A DNA stretch of 64,000 nt from Dokdonella_A sp963834755 (GCA_963834755.1 CAWICQ010000011.1:1-64000), one strand, 5' to 3'; positions 17,419 to 27,380 are shown, counted from the first letter of the stretch. Notes: a model not told the origin generated them from the sequence alone. A program made the numbers and translations.

Positions 17419-18043
17419 GTTCGTTGTCCCTGTGGGTCGCCTGACTTGCGTGGGGCCTCAGACCGCCCCCATATCGCCAACGCCGCGCCGAGCGGTCGAC
17501 GGACGCTGCTGTGACAACATCCACGCGACTCGACGCGACTCGGGTCAACTTCCAGCGGAAGATCCCGCGTAGTCGGAGCGAGATCTGAGAACGACGAGCG
17601 AACACATTTCGCACGCAAAAGCGCCGTGAAGTGAGCTCGTCGAATCCCCTAAAGATCTCCGCGCGACCCGCGCGCCCGCGCCCTCCCTTACTGCACGTCT
17701 TATCAGAACTGTCTTTCGATTGCACTATTACTTCTTGTATAGGTATTCCATTGGGACGCGCGTTGCACCTTGTTTTCAGGCGCCCCTGTAAGAACTTTCC
17801 TACACGTATTTCAGACAGCTCCTACGCGCCTTTGCATTTGTAAAGGCGATAGCGGAACGAGCAATGTGCGTCGATCGCACCGCGCGCGGAATCCCTCGCC
17901 AACACCATCGCTGTAGTGCCGCCCTGCAGTGCGCGGAGTTCACCTCACGCAGGACGCGCGCGCCTCTAGGCGCCTAACACTCCACTCGTCTCATAGCGGC
18001 AGTGGTACCGACGAGACTTGGAGCAACCAGTCGGCCGGCCACG
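17419..18043. other. Intergenic region
   Basis: No supported gene over 625 bp. It contains the operator-like repeat at 17787-17841 and is otherwise featureless to me. Confidence 0.5.
17787..17841 (+). promoter_or_regulatory. Repeated ~57-bp intergenic motif with strong operator-like core
   Basis: TGTAAGAACTTTCCTACA (17787-17804) is a near-palindrome. The following bases through CTTTGCATTTGT match 14259-14297. It lies upstream of the membrane-protein/protease pair. Confidence 0.55.
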
Positions 18044-18682
18044 TTATGGCTTCTCCGCCGGCTGGTTCTGGGCGATCAAGTTCGCGAAAAGCAATAAGAG
18101 CCCTCCAAAGATGGAGGAGACAAATCCGACCACGCGGCTCTTCTTCTGCGCCGCTCCGTTGGTGTTCATTGCCTTCTCTACTTCGAAAAGGCTGCCTTGG
18201 AGCAACGGAACCCGCTCCTGCCCTTTGCCGATAATGGCCTGTTCGGCAGCCTTCAACTTCGTAAAATTGTCGAAAGAAAGATTCGCCCGCGTCTGGTCGT
18301 TGAGCTTTTCGTAGCCATCATAGGTCTCTCGATAGTCCAATTGCTTGGCAATCGCCAGCGCGCCGATCATGTTGCGAACGGGAGTCGCGCGGTCAAGCAT
18401 GTTGCCTTTGTAAATCAGGCCGGCGATGTCTTGGCGAGCGTTCCCCTGCAACGCGAGTATGAAGATTAAGTCGCCCTGCTGGTTCGCAATGAAATACTCG
18501 GACGCGATGCTGCTCAGCGACTGGATCTGCCGCGCGAGATCCGCCCTTGCATCGGACAACTGCCTCATCGATTCGCCAAGCCGGTCGACCACAACGAACG
18601 ACCACACCGTGCCAACCATGCCGAACAGGAAGCCGCCGACGAGGGAAATTCCTTTGGCATGACGAGAGAGGAATCTGAGCAT
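18044..18682 (-). CDS. Membrane-anchored hypothetical protein with terminal TM segments
   Basis: About 212 residues from the ATG at 18682 (an upstream in-frame start at 18748 is possible). One membrane segment lies near the N-terminus (LVGGFLFGMVGTVWSFVVV), another near the C-terminus (GFVSSIFGGLLLLFANLIA). The ~150 residues between are helical and likely coiled (LGESMRQLSDARADLARQIQ), which would place them in the periplasm. No family recognised. It stands alone, with the metallophosphoesterase gene 124 bp upstream on the same strand. Confidence 0.55.
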   Translation of the reverse strand: MLRFLSRHAKGISLVGGFLFGMVGTVWSFVVVDRLGESMRQLSDARADLARQIQSLSSIASEYFIANQQGDLIFILALQGNARQDIAGLIYKGNMLDRATPVRNMIGALAIAKQLDYRETYDGYEKLNDQTRANLSFDNFTKLKAAEQAIIGKGQERVPLLQGSLFEVEKAMNTNGAAQKKSRVVGFVSSIFGGLLLLFANLIAQNQPAEKP

Positions 18683-18806
18683 GGGCGACTCGTTCCACAA
18701 CTGGGCCGCCTTGACAATATCCGCTCGTGCGGCATCCCGTCCAGGCAACGACTTGCTACTTCGCGAGGATCCCGATTACAGGCGTGGGACTCGCGTTGAA
18801 GCGCCG

Positions 18807-19961
18807 TCACTCGCACGGGCTGGGGCTAGTTGGTTTGCTGCGCATAGCGTCGATCTGCGAGTTTTCGCTCCAACACATGTTCACGGTCGCCTCGGTATAG
18901 GTGCCCCGCGTACGCAGCAAGTCATCCTTCGAAATATTTTGGAAGGAGAACGTGATGCGGCCGTCGGCTGCTACGGTGCCCATCAAGTATCCGTAGACCT
19001 TTTCCTTGGCGTCGGAACTCTCTGGCGTGTTGGGAGGCAGCGCGTAACGCACCGCGCCCGCTGTCCCGACGACCCAGCCTGGCAGGATGGCACCCTTCCC
19101 CGCATCGTTCCAATGGGGCGTGTTGAAGACATTGGCCATGTAGTAGTGCGAATGACTGGCCAGGACATACACGGGTTTGTGCTTCTGGGCTTCGATGAGC
19201 TCCGTATAGACATGCAACCCGCTGCGCATGCCTTCGGCGCCGTCGCACATGCTGTGAGCGTTGGACTTGCTGTAGGGCAACGCCTCGTGCATACCCACGA
19301 CGACGCTTCGAACGGTCGGGTCTGCCAAGTCCTTAGCTAACACTGCGTCGAACCAAGTCAGCTGCGCATCATCAAAAGCGTTATTGGTCGCGTTATCCAA
19401 GTTGACGAAATCAACCCCGCGTTCCGTCCAATGAAAGTAAGTCTGGTTCGATGCCGTAACAGGAATCGCCGGCGAATGACCTGCATCGCTCAGGCGTTGT
19501 GCGTGCAACTCGGGGCGATCCAGCAATGGCGCGAACTCCGTCTGGAATTTATCGACCGTTTTCGGCTGGATGGTCTCGTGGTTGCCAATGCCCAGGAAGA
19601 AGGGCATCGACCCGAACGCATTCACTTGATGCTCGGTGAAATCCGGCCACGCCTGCGCAAGGTATTCTTCCTTGGTCGGAGACCGCGACGCGGATTGAAA
19701 TCGATCTTCGGCGGCAAAATCCTCGTCGATCATGTAGATCGCGCGAAGATCGCCCAGGTGCCAGTAAAACGCCGCATGATCGTTCTTCGCCCCTTCCGCA
19801 ATCGCAGGCATCACCACGTTGCCGCAGTTGCGACTGTCGCCAGAAACGGCAAATGCCCACGGCTGTGCTGATTCTCGAACGGGCGGTCTGGCGCACCCCC
19901 AAAGGCCTAGCATCGCCACACAAAATGCCGCTGAAACGCAAACGTGGGATGTGCGCGCCAT
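18807..19961 (-). CDS. Lipoprotein metallophosphoesterase (calcineurin-like)
   Basis: 384 residues from the ATG at 19961; the open frame extends upstream to 20063, but the signal peptide starts at MARTSHVCVSAAFCV and ends in a lipobox (LGLWGCARP). The metal-binding motifs of the calcineurin-like family are in order: FAVSGDSRNCG, WHLGDLRAI, GIGNHETIQ, GMHEALPYS and LASHSHYYMANV. It should be a periplasm-facing phosphoesterase of unknown substrate. It is divergent from the S8 protease gene at 20393, with operator-like palindromes between them. The C-terminal part (YLMGTVAADGRITFSFQ) is a small beta domain common in these phosphatases. Confidence 0.8.
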   Translation of the reverse strand: MARTSHVCVSAAFCVAMLGLWGCARPPVRESAQPWAFAVSGDSRNCGNVVMPAIAEGAKNDHAAFYWHLGDLRAIYMIDEDFAAEDRFQSASRSPTKEEYLAQAWPDFTEHQVNAFGSMPFFLGIGNHETIQPKTVDKFQTEFAPLLDRPELHAQRLSDAGHSPAIPVTASNQTYFHWTERGVDFVNLDNATNNAFDDAQLTWFDAVLAKDLADPTVRSVVVGMHEALPYSKSNAHSMCDGAEGMRSGLHVYTELIEAQKHKPVYVLASHSHYYMANVFNTPHWNDAGKGAILPGWVVGTAGAVRYALPPNTPESSDAKEKVYGYLMGTVAADGRITFSFQNISKDDLLRTRGTYTEATVNMCWSENSQIDAMRSKPTSPSPCE

Positions 19962-20213
19962 AGGCTGTCTCTGTATCCGGCGATTGGGAGAGGCATTAGC
20001 TCGGTGGAAGGGTACACCCAGCTCAACACGGACGATGGCCATCAGCGTCCGAGTTTCGCGCACTTTCGGTTGCTGCCTTTCCAGAAGAACGGAATCCGGT
20101 TCGACTGCGTCTCTGTCGGCCAGCAGCGCAACCTTACGCCGACGACGGCGCCTGATATCCGTGCATCCCGAAGCATCTCAAGCGGCTCTAGCACGCCGCC
20201 GCCGGACATAAAA

Positions 20214-20280
20214 CTGTAAGTTCTTACAGCTGCGTGGCGCAATAAAACAGACAAGATTTGCGCGTAAGTCTAGTTCTTAC
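20214..20280. promoter_or_regulatory. Two GTAAG/CTTAC inverted repeats upstream of the S8 protease
   Basis: CTGTAAG-TT-CTTACAG (20214-20229) is a perfect 7-bp inverted repeat. GTAAG-N7-CTTAC follows at 20264-20280. Both lie between the divergent metallophosphoesterase and S8 genes and share half-sites with 3729, 14241 and 17787. Confidence 0.5.
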
Positions 20281-20392
20281 CTCAAGGTGCGCGAGTAGCC
20301 TTCGTTCGACACGCGTACTGCGGGAGATCGTTCGGCGGCCGGCACGATGCGCCCGCCGATATTGGGCCGACTCACTACAGGAGACAAAGCTA

Positions 20393-22357
20393 ATGACGCG
20401 CAAGAGACCGCTCGCTAAAAGATGGCACTACGCCGGCATCGGCATCGTTCTCGGACTCTTGTGCGGTCTATCCCAAGCAGAGGCCCAGCCCGTTGACGCT
20501 GCATCTGTTGCGCCCGAGGCGCAAGACCACCTCATTCGAGACGCTTCTGGCAAAGTCTCGTACATTGTGGAATTGCTGCCGCACGCCGCCCAGGCGTACC
20601 CGCGCGCCTTTCAGCCAACGGCTGCATTCCAACCCTATCTGCGCGGAGAAGTCGTGAATCTCGTGCGCGCCATGCAGTCACAATACGGCTTCGATGCAGT
20701 CAGCGCCACGAGCTGGAGCAGTACGACCTTCACTGCGTATCTCACCGACAATCAGGTCGATGAGCTTTCAAGGGACCATCGTGTTCTTGCGGTTCTGCCT
20801 GACGCACCCGTGCATTTCAGCGACTCCGATTCCACGGCCGTATGGACAGACTCGGTGCAAACCCTCGCGGCACCGCCCAACTCGCTATGGAGTGCTCGCG
20901 TCACTCAGAGCGCGGAAATGCGCCCGTGGGGCAAACAGGCGATCAACCAGACCACGACCTCCAGCAACGGCACAGCGATCGTGTACGTCGTGGATGCCGG
21001 TGTTGGGCAACACGTCGATCTTAACGTCGTCGAATGGGTCAATGCGCGCGATCACACGAACGACTGCGGCACGAGAATTGGCGTCACCTGCACCTCGACC
21101 AAAATGCCAAAGCTCGTTGCCTGCTACACGCATTCAACGGCGGTCGCAGGCGTCATTGGTGCCAAAAGCAATGGAACAGGAATCATAGGCATCGATCCCG
21201 GAGTGAAAATCGTATCCGTGTCTATCCTGGATACGACGGCATACCCGAACACGCCGACCAGCCCATGTGTGTACTTACCCACCGGCACGGGTGCTGTCAT
21301 TGAGTCAACGCGCGTGCTGGCCGCGTTGGATTGGGTCAAAATGGATATCGCCGCGAACAATCACAGCGGAAAGCCCAGTGTTGTCAATCTCTCGGTCAAC
21401 TGGGGCGACACCACGCAATGGCCTGTGTCCGGTATCTCGATGGTGAAGACAGCGATCGCTAACATTGCCCTCGCGAGCCCCGGAGCGTTTGTCGTGCAGT
21501 CCGCTGGCAACCAGTTTGGCCTGGCTTGCAGTTACGCTTACGGTCCGAAATCGTCGAGCGACGGCATCATGGTCGTCGGTGCCATCAACAACCATGGGCA
21601 GCCGGTCGTTCCGCTCAATGGAACGTTCGGCTTCTGGCGGGAGCTGGATGAAGCGTCCGGCTTCTACGCGCACGAACCCGGTTCCAACTACGGCTCGACA
21701 TGCGTCGACACCTGGGCCCCGGGCGATACGGTCTTTAGCACGGCAGGGCCTGCCGACGCACAGGCCGGAAATACGGTTTACAACACCTATGCCTACGGTG
21801 GCGGCACGTCGTTTGCGGCTCCGCATGTCGCCGGCCTGGCGGCGTACCTCATCGAGACACGTGCGCTGACGACCGCCTCGCAAGTGGAGACGAACATCAA
21901 CACGCTGCTCTTCGCGCTCGGATCGACGGACCCTGCGGGCGGCGCGGTCAAGATTCCAACATTGAATCCGTTACCCGGAACCGTTCCCCACAACACGCCC
22001 TACGCGGAATTCGTCCTGGCTACGGCATGCATCTGGCCCCCTTATGCAACAGGCACACGGCCACCCAATTGCAAAGCCCTTACCCTCAGTGACCCCAGTT
22101 CCGAACCCGGGGTATTTACTCCGGCTGCCCGCAATCGCTCCACTCTCGATCTCAACGGCGCAACGAACGTCTGGATGGCCTTCGACTCGTATGGGCTGGG
22201 ATCGAATCAGTGTACGCAGGAGGTCGTGGACGCGTTGGGTCAGGGCACGACCCTTCATACCGGCACCAACTACTACAATCCGGCTGCGCCGATAGGCGGA
22301 AACGAGACCGCGCTATCTCACGTCTGCCCCTCGGCAGCGATCGGTGTCATTTTCTAG
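20393..22357 (+). CDS. Exported S8 family subtilisin-like serine protease
   Basis: 654 residues from the ATG at 20393, preceded by GGAG; the frame is open upstream to 20258. A signal peptide (WHYAGIGIVLGLLCGLSQAEA) is followed by an inhibitor-I9-like prodomain (about 50-140: KVSYIVELLP, VSATSWSSTTFTAYLT, LSRDHRVLAVLPD). The catalytic domain has Asp201 (YVVDAGVGQHVD), His247 (YTHSTAVAGVIGA) and Ser473 (GGGTSFAAPHVAG). The C-terminal ~140 residues are Cys-containing and unassigned. It should be secreted and self-activated. No I(F/L)xxGF ending is present, unlike several other exported proteins in this window. Confidence 0.85.
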   Translation: MTRKRPLAKRWHYAGIGIVLGLLCGLSQAEAQPVDAASVAPEAQDHLIRDASGKVSYIVELLPHAAQAYPRAFQPTAAFQPYLRGEVVNLVRAMQSQYGFDAVSATSWSSTTFTAYLTDNQVDELSRDHRVLAVLPDAPVHFSDSDSTAVWTDSVQTLAAPPNSLWSARVTQSAEMRPWGKQAINQTTTSSNGTAIVYVVDAGVGQHVDLNVVEWVNARDHTNDCGTRIGVTCTSTKMPKLVACYTHSTAVAGVIGAKSNGTGIIGIDPGVKIVSVSILDTTAYPNTPTSPCVYLPTGTGAVIESTRVLAALDWVKMDIAANNHSGKPSVVNLSVNWGDTTQWPVSGISMVKTAIANIALASPGAFVVQSAGNQFGLACSYAYGPKSSSDGIMVVGAINNHGQPVVPLNGTFGFWRELDEASGFYAHEPGSNYGSTCVDTWAPGDTVFSTAGPADAQAGNTVYNTYAYGGGTSFAAPHVAGLAAYLIETRALTTASQVETNINTLLFALGSTDPAGGAVKIPTLNPLPGTVPHNTPYAEFVLATACIWPPYATGTRPPNCKALTLSDPSSEPGVFTPAARNRSTLDLNGATNVWMAFDSYGLGSNQCTQEVVDALGQGTTLHTGTNYYNPAAPIGGNETALSHVCPSAAIGVIF

Positions 22358-22460
22358 CGTGGCCGCGACGCGTTGGCATTCGCCGCACGTGCCCGGGCGC
22401 AGGATCGTTCGAAAGCGCGCGGGCGGCGCTCCGAAATCGGTCTGCGTCTTCATGTGCTCT

Positions 22461-22493
22461 GAGCGACGACGTACTTCCAAGACGTCGTCGCTC
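22461..22493. terminator. Perfect 12-bp stem between convergent genes
   Basis: GAGCGACGACGT pairs exactly with ACGTCGTCGCTC across a 9-base loop. It lies between two convergent genes. There is no T-run, so termination is plausible but not proven. Confidence 0.45.
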
Positions 22494-22632
22494 GGAACCC
22501 GACATCTCGCTGAACTGGGACGGCGTCAATCGGGACCATTTTGTTGGACACCGAAGGGTTCCCAGACGGCGGACAACTGCAACTGCGCTGCGGTTTCGAA
22601 CCGACCGTGAAAGCTTTCGCCAACGACTCAGC

Positions 22633-25428
22633 CTATTTCTGGTGATCGTCCTTTGCACCGGCAGTGCAGACCGCCGTAGGCAGCCCGAAGGGTTTGCCTT
22701 GACTCGCTTCGCATAGAGATTTGATCAGAGCAGCGTCTCGTAGGTTCTTTCGCGTTGCGGGTTCCGCGGCGCCCGCGACCGGCGAGTGATGGCCAGCCAA
22801 TGCGCCTTGAGGGGTTCGCTTCTTGGCCGATTGAATCGCGCTCTCGGTTGATGGCTGCGCGTGAATACCGCGCGACGCGTTCGCGCGCGCCTGGAGCACC
22901 TTTCTGCGATCCGCCTCTGACAAGTGGTTCAGAGCTATTTCAAGATTGTCCTTCTCATCGTCTTTGTCCTCTCCTTCGTTTGCACGGCTGACTACGCGCG
23001 CGGACGCACGCTCAGTGCCTGTCGTCGGCAAAACTCCGGTTGTGCTGGACGTTGGAACCCAGATCAAGTGCAACGCCCCATCCACGAAGGGAATGGATGC
23101 TGACGAATCGCTGGCCGAGATCACAGAAGAATCGTGAAGGTGGAATGTCACGTAAATGCCGGCCGCCTTGAAAAAAGGAGGCTTGCTCCACGTGCCGTTA
23201 CGCGCAACATCGATTGTGTTCACGATGCGCGGCGGCACAATTTCGACGTCTGGCCGGGTGGATGTCTCGTCACTCCACTCAAATTGAGTCTTATCCCAAT
23301 CTACGGTGGCTGATTGCATGCCATCACGCCAGGGTAAGCGAAATGTGTAGTCGTCGAATCCGGCGGCCTTTACGTCTCCGGAACAGAATCCCTCGTCGCC
23401 GCGGTTACGCACAAACATCAACCACACGTCGTCGCTCGCGGGATTGGGAGAGACACAGTCATGGCTCGTATGATCAACCTGAGAATTCACACATGGGTTC
23501 GACGCAAAAGCATATACGGGATGGAGTTCGGATTTCTCACCATGTTCGCCGTCAATTCCGAATAGCCCCGTGACGATGGCGTGCCCTCCAAACCGCTGTG
23601 TGACCGTATCGATCGCGTCATTCAGGTTCTTCTGTAGAGTGACTAGCGTCGCGGAACAGGCGGCGCCCGCATTGACCTTCGCACACTCCGCTCGTCCAGC
23701 GTCTAATTGATCCTGTGCGTCACTGCGAGCGTCAACAGCTTCTCTAGCGGCGCCCCATGCTCCGGAATGGAAATTGTCGATGGTCTCATCGGAATCGAAT
23801 TCCGAATGCACGTAAGGGCGCGTCTCGTCAACGTGGTCGTAGTAGAGCGAGCCGCCTCGGCCGACATAATGCAACGAGAAACTCCAATCATCATCCGTGT
23901 TCTTGTCGGCAGGGTCCGCGTTTCCTTCCATGGTGACGGGAAACCAATTGATATGCCCGGAGAAGCCACCCTCTTTTACTGCGCCTCCCGTGCAGATCAG
24001 GTTGTTGCTGGATGCATCTGGAGGCAGATTGAGAGTGTCGGCTCCGGCCTGGTCGGTACAATCCGGAATGTTGGGTTCCGAGTAGACACCCAACACTGAC
24101 ATCGTGCTCTTGGCCATGTAGTGGCACAGCGTGACCCCTGGAGTCGGAATCGACGCGCCTCCGCTGTTGGAAAACTGCTCCTGCCACGACCAGTGCGGGT
24201 TGTAGAGGAGGCCATTGAGGTCGAAATCCTCCGAACGCACGTTGAACGGGAAGCGCGATGAAGGCGCTTCGCATGGTGCTACGCCACGGCAGATGGTGAT
24301 CGTTACATGCGCCGGGCCGCCGTCATTTCCGCTGTCACCTTTGCACTGATCTTCTGTGCCGTCATCATGTTCGTTGTAGCTGTTGTCACTTAGATCGTCG
24401 TCTTCGTAACCCAGATGTAAAACGAGCTGATCGGCCGCAACCATTTGATCGGTCACTTTGATGGGTCGTCCGACCACGTGTTCGATAGGCGTGAGCGAGT
24501 TTCCAACGTCCGTGCCTAGGAGGCGCCCGCCTGGGATGCGTACAAGTCCGTGGTAGAGGTGGTCCGCGTTGCGACCACTGGGATTGACGAACCGCTTCCA
24601 GGTGCTCCCGGAAAACAGGTGGCTACCTGTTTGAACGCACCCATCGCCATCGACATATACCGTGTCGTTGAGTGCAAACACGACTTTTGAATACACCGTC
24701 TCCGCGTGGGTCACGTCAGGTTGTTCTATGCGGCAGCTGAACCGGCCAGTCGCGTGAGGATCGCTGCATCGGGGGTCGAAGTCCGTCGTCCCTAGAAGAC
24801 GCACCTGCGCAGAAGTTAGATGATCATTCCCTACCGTCGTCGTGTTCATATCCGGTGTGTTGCTCGTCACCAATGAACAATTCCCGCCGTAATACTCATC
24901 AACGCACACCCTGACTTGCGCGCCCGGACCCACACGAATCGACGAGACTGAGTCATTGGGCAGCCCCGTAGACGTGGCGGTCGGATAGTCTCCGATCGCT
25001 AACATTTTACAGGCGCCTGCGAATCCTGGATCAACATAAAAGGCCACTCGCAAAGGCCCCGGGTCGCAAGGCCACGACGTTCCAAGTCCCTGCACTTTTA
25101 TGGAAGTGATGGCGTTGTCGCCGACCGGGTCTCCAGCCAAGTTGGCATGGCTGCCGTGTAACAACGTGCATGCGCCACCGAAATACTCATCTCGACACGC
25201 AAAGACCTGCACGTTTGCTCCGACGCGAATCGAACTGATGGAATCGTTCGGTAGATGAGTCGAGGTAGCCGTTGGGTACTCAGCAACGGGCAAAACGATG
25301 CAGGTGCCCTGAAAGTTAGGGTCGACAGCAAATGCGGCTTGATCGTCGTTGGGTACGCATTGAGCGCGAGCGACTACGACCGATAGCAGCAATATTGTTG
25401 ATAGGAACAACTTCGAGAGCGGCTTCAT
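22633..25428 (-). CDS. Large exported protein with beta/gamma-crystallin-like repeats
   Basis: 931 residues from the ATG at 25428. A signal peptide (LFLSTILLLSVVVARAQ) is followed by two ~90-residue repeats, each with a FQGTCIVLPVAEYPTATST- or FAGACKMLAIGDYPTATST-like strand, LPNDSxSSIRVG, and a D-E-Y-(F/Y)-GG-x-C motif; this fits Ca2+-binding beta/gamma-crystallin domains. The middle (about 250-750) is a Cys-rich region of no recognised family (SWQEQFSNSGGASIPTP, CTDQAGADTLNLP). The end is Ala/Arg-rich. Probably secreted or surface-bound. It runs convergent with the S8 protease gene, with a hairpin between. Confidence 0.7.
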   Translation of the reverse strand: MKPLSKLFLSTILLLSVVVARAQCVPNDDQAAFAVDPNFQGTCIVLPVAEYPTATSTHLPNDSISSIRVGANVQVFACRDEYFGGACTLLHGSHANLAGDPVGDNAITSIKVQGLGTSWPCDPGPLRVAFYVDPGFAGACKMLAIGDYPTATSTGLPNDSVSSIRVGPGAQVRVCVDEYYGGNCSLVTSNTPDMNTTTVGNDHLTSAQVRLLGTTDFDPRCSDPHATGRFSCRIEQPDVTHAETVYSKVVFALNDTVYVDGDGCVQTGSHLFSGSTWKRFVNPSGRNADHLYHGLVRIPGGRLLGTDVGNSLTPIEHVVGRPIKVTDQMVAADQLVLHLGYEDDDLSDNSYNEHDDGTEDQCKGDSGNDGGPAHVTITICRGVAPCEAPSSRFPFNVRSEDFDLNGLLYNPHWSWQEQFSNSGGASIPTPGVTLCHYMAKSTMSVLGVYSEPNIPDCTDQAGADTLNLPPDASSNNLICTGGAVKEGGFSGHINWFPVTMEGNADPADKNTDDDWSFSLHYVGRGGSLYYDHVDETRPYVHSEFDSDETIDNFHSGAWGAAREAVDARSDAQDQLDAGRAECAKVNAGAACSATLVTLQKNLNDAIDTVTQRFGGHAIVTGLFGIDGEHGEKSELHPVYAFASNPCVNSQVDHTSHDCVSPNPASDDVWLMFVRNRGDEGFCSGDVKAAGFDDYTFRLPWRDGMQSATVDWDKTQFEWSDETSTRPDVEIVPPRIVNTIDVARNGTWSKPPFFKAAGIYVTFHLHDSSVISASDSSASIPFVDGALHLIWVPTSSTTGVLPTTGTERASARVVSRANEGEDKDDEKDNLEIALNHLSEADRRKVLQARANASRGIHAQPSTESAIQSAKKRTPQGALAGHHSPVAGAAEPATRKNLRDAALIKSLCEASQGKPFGLPTAVCTAGAKDDHQK

Positions 25429-25752
25429 CGGAATTCCGACGTTCGGACCCATCGTGGCCCATATGACTAGAACGTCGTTAAACGCGAATACCCGACATCA
25501 AGGATACGTTTTCGTAGATTCGCCCGGTCCATCGCTTCGAAGCCAGCGCCGTCATGCTGCCTTACCCATCTCCGAACGTTGGTACCGGATCAGAATTGAG
25601 GCGTCCGTATTGATCGCGATCCAGGCGTCGATCTCGCCTGTTCAGTGGACGGCAGCTCTCCCCGAACCGATCGGATTGGCGTCCGGCTTAGTTCCAGGAG
25701 CCTTTACAACCCAAACGGACGTCCGGAGACGCGAAATTCCCTGAAAATTTCC
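25429..25752. other. Intergenic region ending in a repeat R remnant
   Basis: No gene is supported. The last ~31 bases are a fragment of repeat R (see 25722-25752). Confidence 0.5.
25722..25752 (+). repeat. Repeat R remnant (R1)
   Basis: CCGGAGACGCGAAATTCC, then CTGAAAATTTCC, matches the middle of repeat R at 36812-36843 and 43574-43605. It ends exactly where the stop codon of the molybdopterin oxidoreductase gene begins (25753). Confidence 0.7.
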
Positions 25753-26520
25753 TCAGATGCCGGCGTACCACTGGTAGCCCTGATCTTCCCAGTACCCTCC
25801 CTGGCCGCCGCCGATGCCGTCGAGGTTGTCGACAAGCTCGACGCGCATGACATATTTCGCCATCTTGTAACCGAGCTGGCGTTCCACGCGTAACCGCAAT
25901 GGCGCGCCATTTTCAATCGGCAGACTCGAGTCGTTGAGCTCGTACGCCAGCAGCGTCTGTTCGTGGTAGGCATCGTCCATGTCGATGCTTTCGTAGTATG
26001 GGTCGCCGCCTTCCTCCAGCGAATCGGCGCAGTGGAATACGACATATCTGGCGGTGCTCGACGTCTGCGCTTTCTCAAGGAGCGCTGACAGACGCGCGCC
26101 CTTCCACTTTCCGATTGCGCTCCAGCCCTCGACACAATCGTGGCGCGTGATCTGCGTCCTCGACGGCAGCGCGCGGATTTCATCGATGGAAAGCAAGAGA
26201 GGCTTCGCAACGAGCCCACCCACTACGAGACGGTAGTCCGCGAATCCGCCGGCAGCGAGTCGCTCATACTCCGGATTCGAAGGGCGCGAGGTGCCGTTGC
26301 TGCGGAATGAGGGCGAGAGATCCGATTCGGAGAACTCCTGCGCCATCGCAAGGCGCGTGGCCGTTCCTTTCTTCACCGCTGCATTGAGCGACTCGGCCAC
26401 AGCCAGCATGCGCGTGAACCAGCGGCTGTTCGACAGCCGATCGCAACCGGCAAGCAGCAGCCCAGCCGCAACGGAAGCCGCTTGGACGAGGAAGCGCCTT
26501 CGGTGCGTCGGACTACTCAT
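25753..26520 (-). CDS. Molybdopterin-dependent oxidoreductase (sulfite oxidase/MsrP-like)
   Basis: 255 residues. The N-terminus has a twin-arginine-like motif and lipobox-like end (HRRRFLVQAASVAAGLLLAGC), so export by Tat is likely. The moco-binding Cys129 lies in ITRHDCVEGWSAIGKWKG, followed by VVFHCADS and YESIDMDDAYHEQTLLAYELN, as in the oxidoreductase molybdopterin-binding domain, then APLRLRVERQLGYKMAKYV. It is shorter than typical MsrP. It overlaps the upstream cytochrome b561 gene by 8 bp, so the pair probably passes electrons from the membrane to the periplasmic enzyme. A repeat R fragment abuts its stop codon. Confidence 0.8.
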   Translation of the reverse strand: MSSPTHRRRFLVQAASVAAGLLLAGCDRLSNSRWFTRMLAVAESLNAAVKKGTATRLAMAQEFSESDLSPSFRSNGTSRPSNPEYERLAAGGFADYRLVVGGLVAKPLLLSIDEIRALPSRTQITRHDCVEGWSAIGKWKGARLSALLEKAQTSSTARYVVFHCADSLEEGGDPYYESIDMDDAYHEQTLLAYELNDSSLPIENGAPLRLRVERQLGYKMAKYVMRVELVDNLDGIGGGQGGYWEDQGYQWYAGI

Positions 26521-27367
26521 CGATTTTCTCCGGAGGCACCGCGTAGCGGCCCGTGATCATCGAACGAAGGTTGTTCCATAGGCCGGTGACAATCACTTCG
26601 AATACATGCACGCCCACGAACGCGAGGAGCAGGAACGCCAACGCGAAATGAAGCGTGCGCGCAGACTGACGTCCTCCCAGAACGTCGACCCAGCCGGGCA
26701 GCAGTGAATCCAGATACGGCGACATCGCCCAACCCATGACGACGATGGCGGGCAACATCGCGAAGATGACGACGAGATACGTGATCTTCTGCAGGACGTT
26801 GTAGTGTTTGGCGGCCTCGCCAACGGGATGGCGGAATCGCAGATGATCCATCAGTGACCGCACGATCGAACGGTTATCCGCTCTGGTCGGAACGATGTCG
26901 CGCCGGAAATGGCCGGTCGCGAGCCCGTATGCGAAATAGACGAAGCCATTGAGGACGAAGATCCACGCGGCGAAGAAATGCCACGAGCGCGCCATCGACA
27001 GCCAACGCGGTCCCGGCAGCGTCGCCCACGTTGGGAAAGCGCGCACTTCGAGCTCGCCGTCGTCACCTCGTGATGCGCCGAGCAAGCCTGTTGTTTCGAA
27101 CGTGTGGCCCAGCACGTTCGTCGTCCCGATGACACGACCGTCGCGGTCACTCGTGGAACCAATGTCGAGCAACGGCGGACGGCCGTTATAGGACGACTTG
27201 CCCCAGTTCAATGCCGGATGCGCGTTGAAGATCTGCAGCCCGCTCATCAAGAGTACGAAAAAGGCGACGACGTTGATCCAGTGCATGATGCGCACAGGCA
27301 ACGCGTGCCGGTAGTAAAGCCGGCGCGGCTGCGTGTTTGCCACTTCGGTCTCGTTGGCGTTTTCCAT
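26513..27367 (-). CDS. Cytochrome b561-type membrane protein
   Basis: 284 residues with about four membrane segments. Histidines in suitable places for heme b: MHWINVVAFFVLLMSG (first helix), ARSWHFFAAWIFVLNGFVYF (second), and RTLHFALAFLLLAFVGVHVFEV (last, two His). A long periplasmic-type loop lies between helices 1 and 2. The family carries electrons from the quinone pool to periplasmic partners. Overlap with the downstream molybdopterin gene supports a two-protein oxidoreductase in which b561 replaces the YedZ/MsrQ type of heme protein. Confidence 0.8.
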   Translation of the reverse strand: MENANETEVANTQPRRLYYRHALPVRIMHWINVVAFFVLLMSGLQIFNAHPALNWGKSSYNGRPPLLDIGSTSDRDGRVIGTTNVLGHTFETTGLLGASRGDDGELEVRAFPTWATLPGPRWLSMARSWHFFAAWIFVLNGFVYFAYGLATGHFRRDIVPTRADNRSIVRSLMDHLRFRHPVGEAAKHYNVLQKITYLVVIFAMLPAIVVMGWAMSPYLDSLLPGWVDVLGGRQSARTLHFALAFLLLAFVGVHVFEVIVTGLWNNLRSMITGRYAVPPEKIDE

Positions 27368-27380
27368 CGATAGCGCGCCG

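Noticed and set aside
20258..20392. Upstream extension of the S8 protease frame
   Set aside because: The signal peptide and GGAG site fit the ATG at 20393; the extension overlaps the operator-like palindromes.
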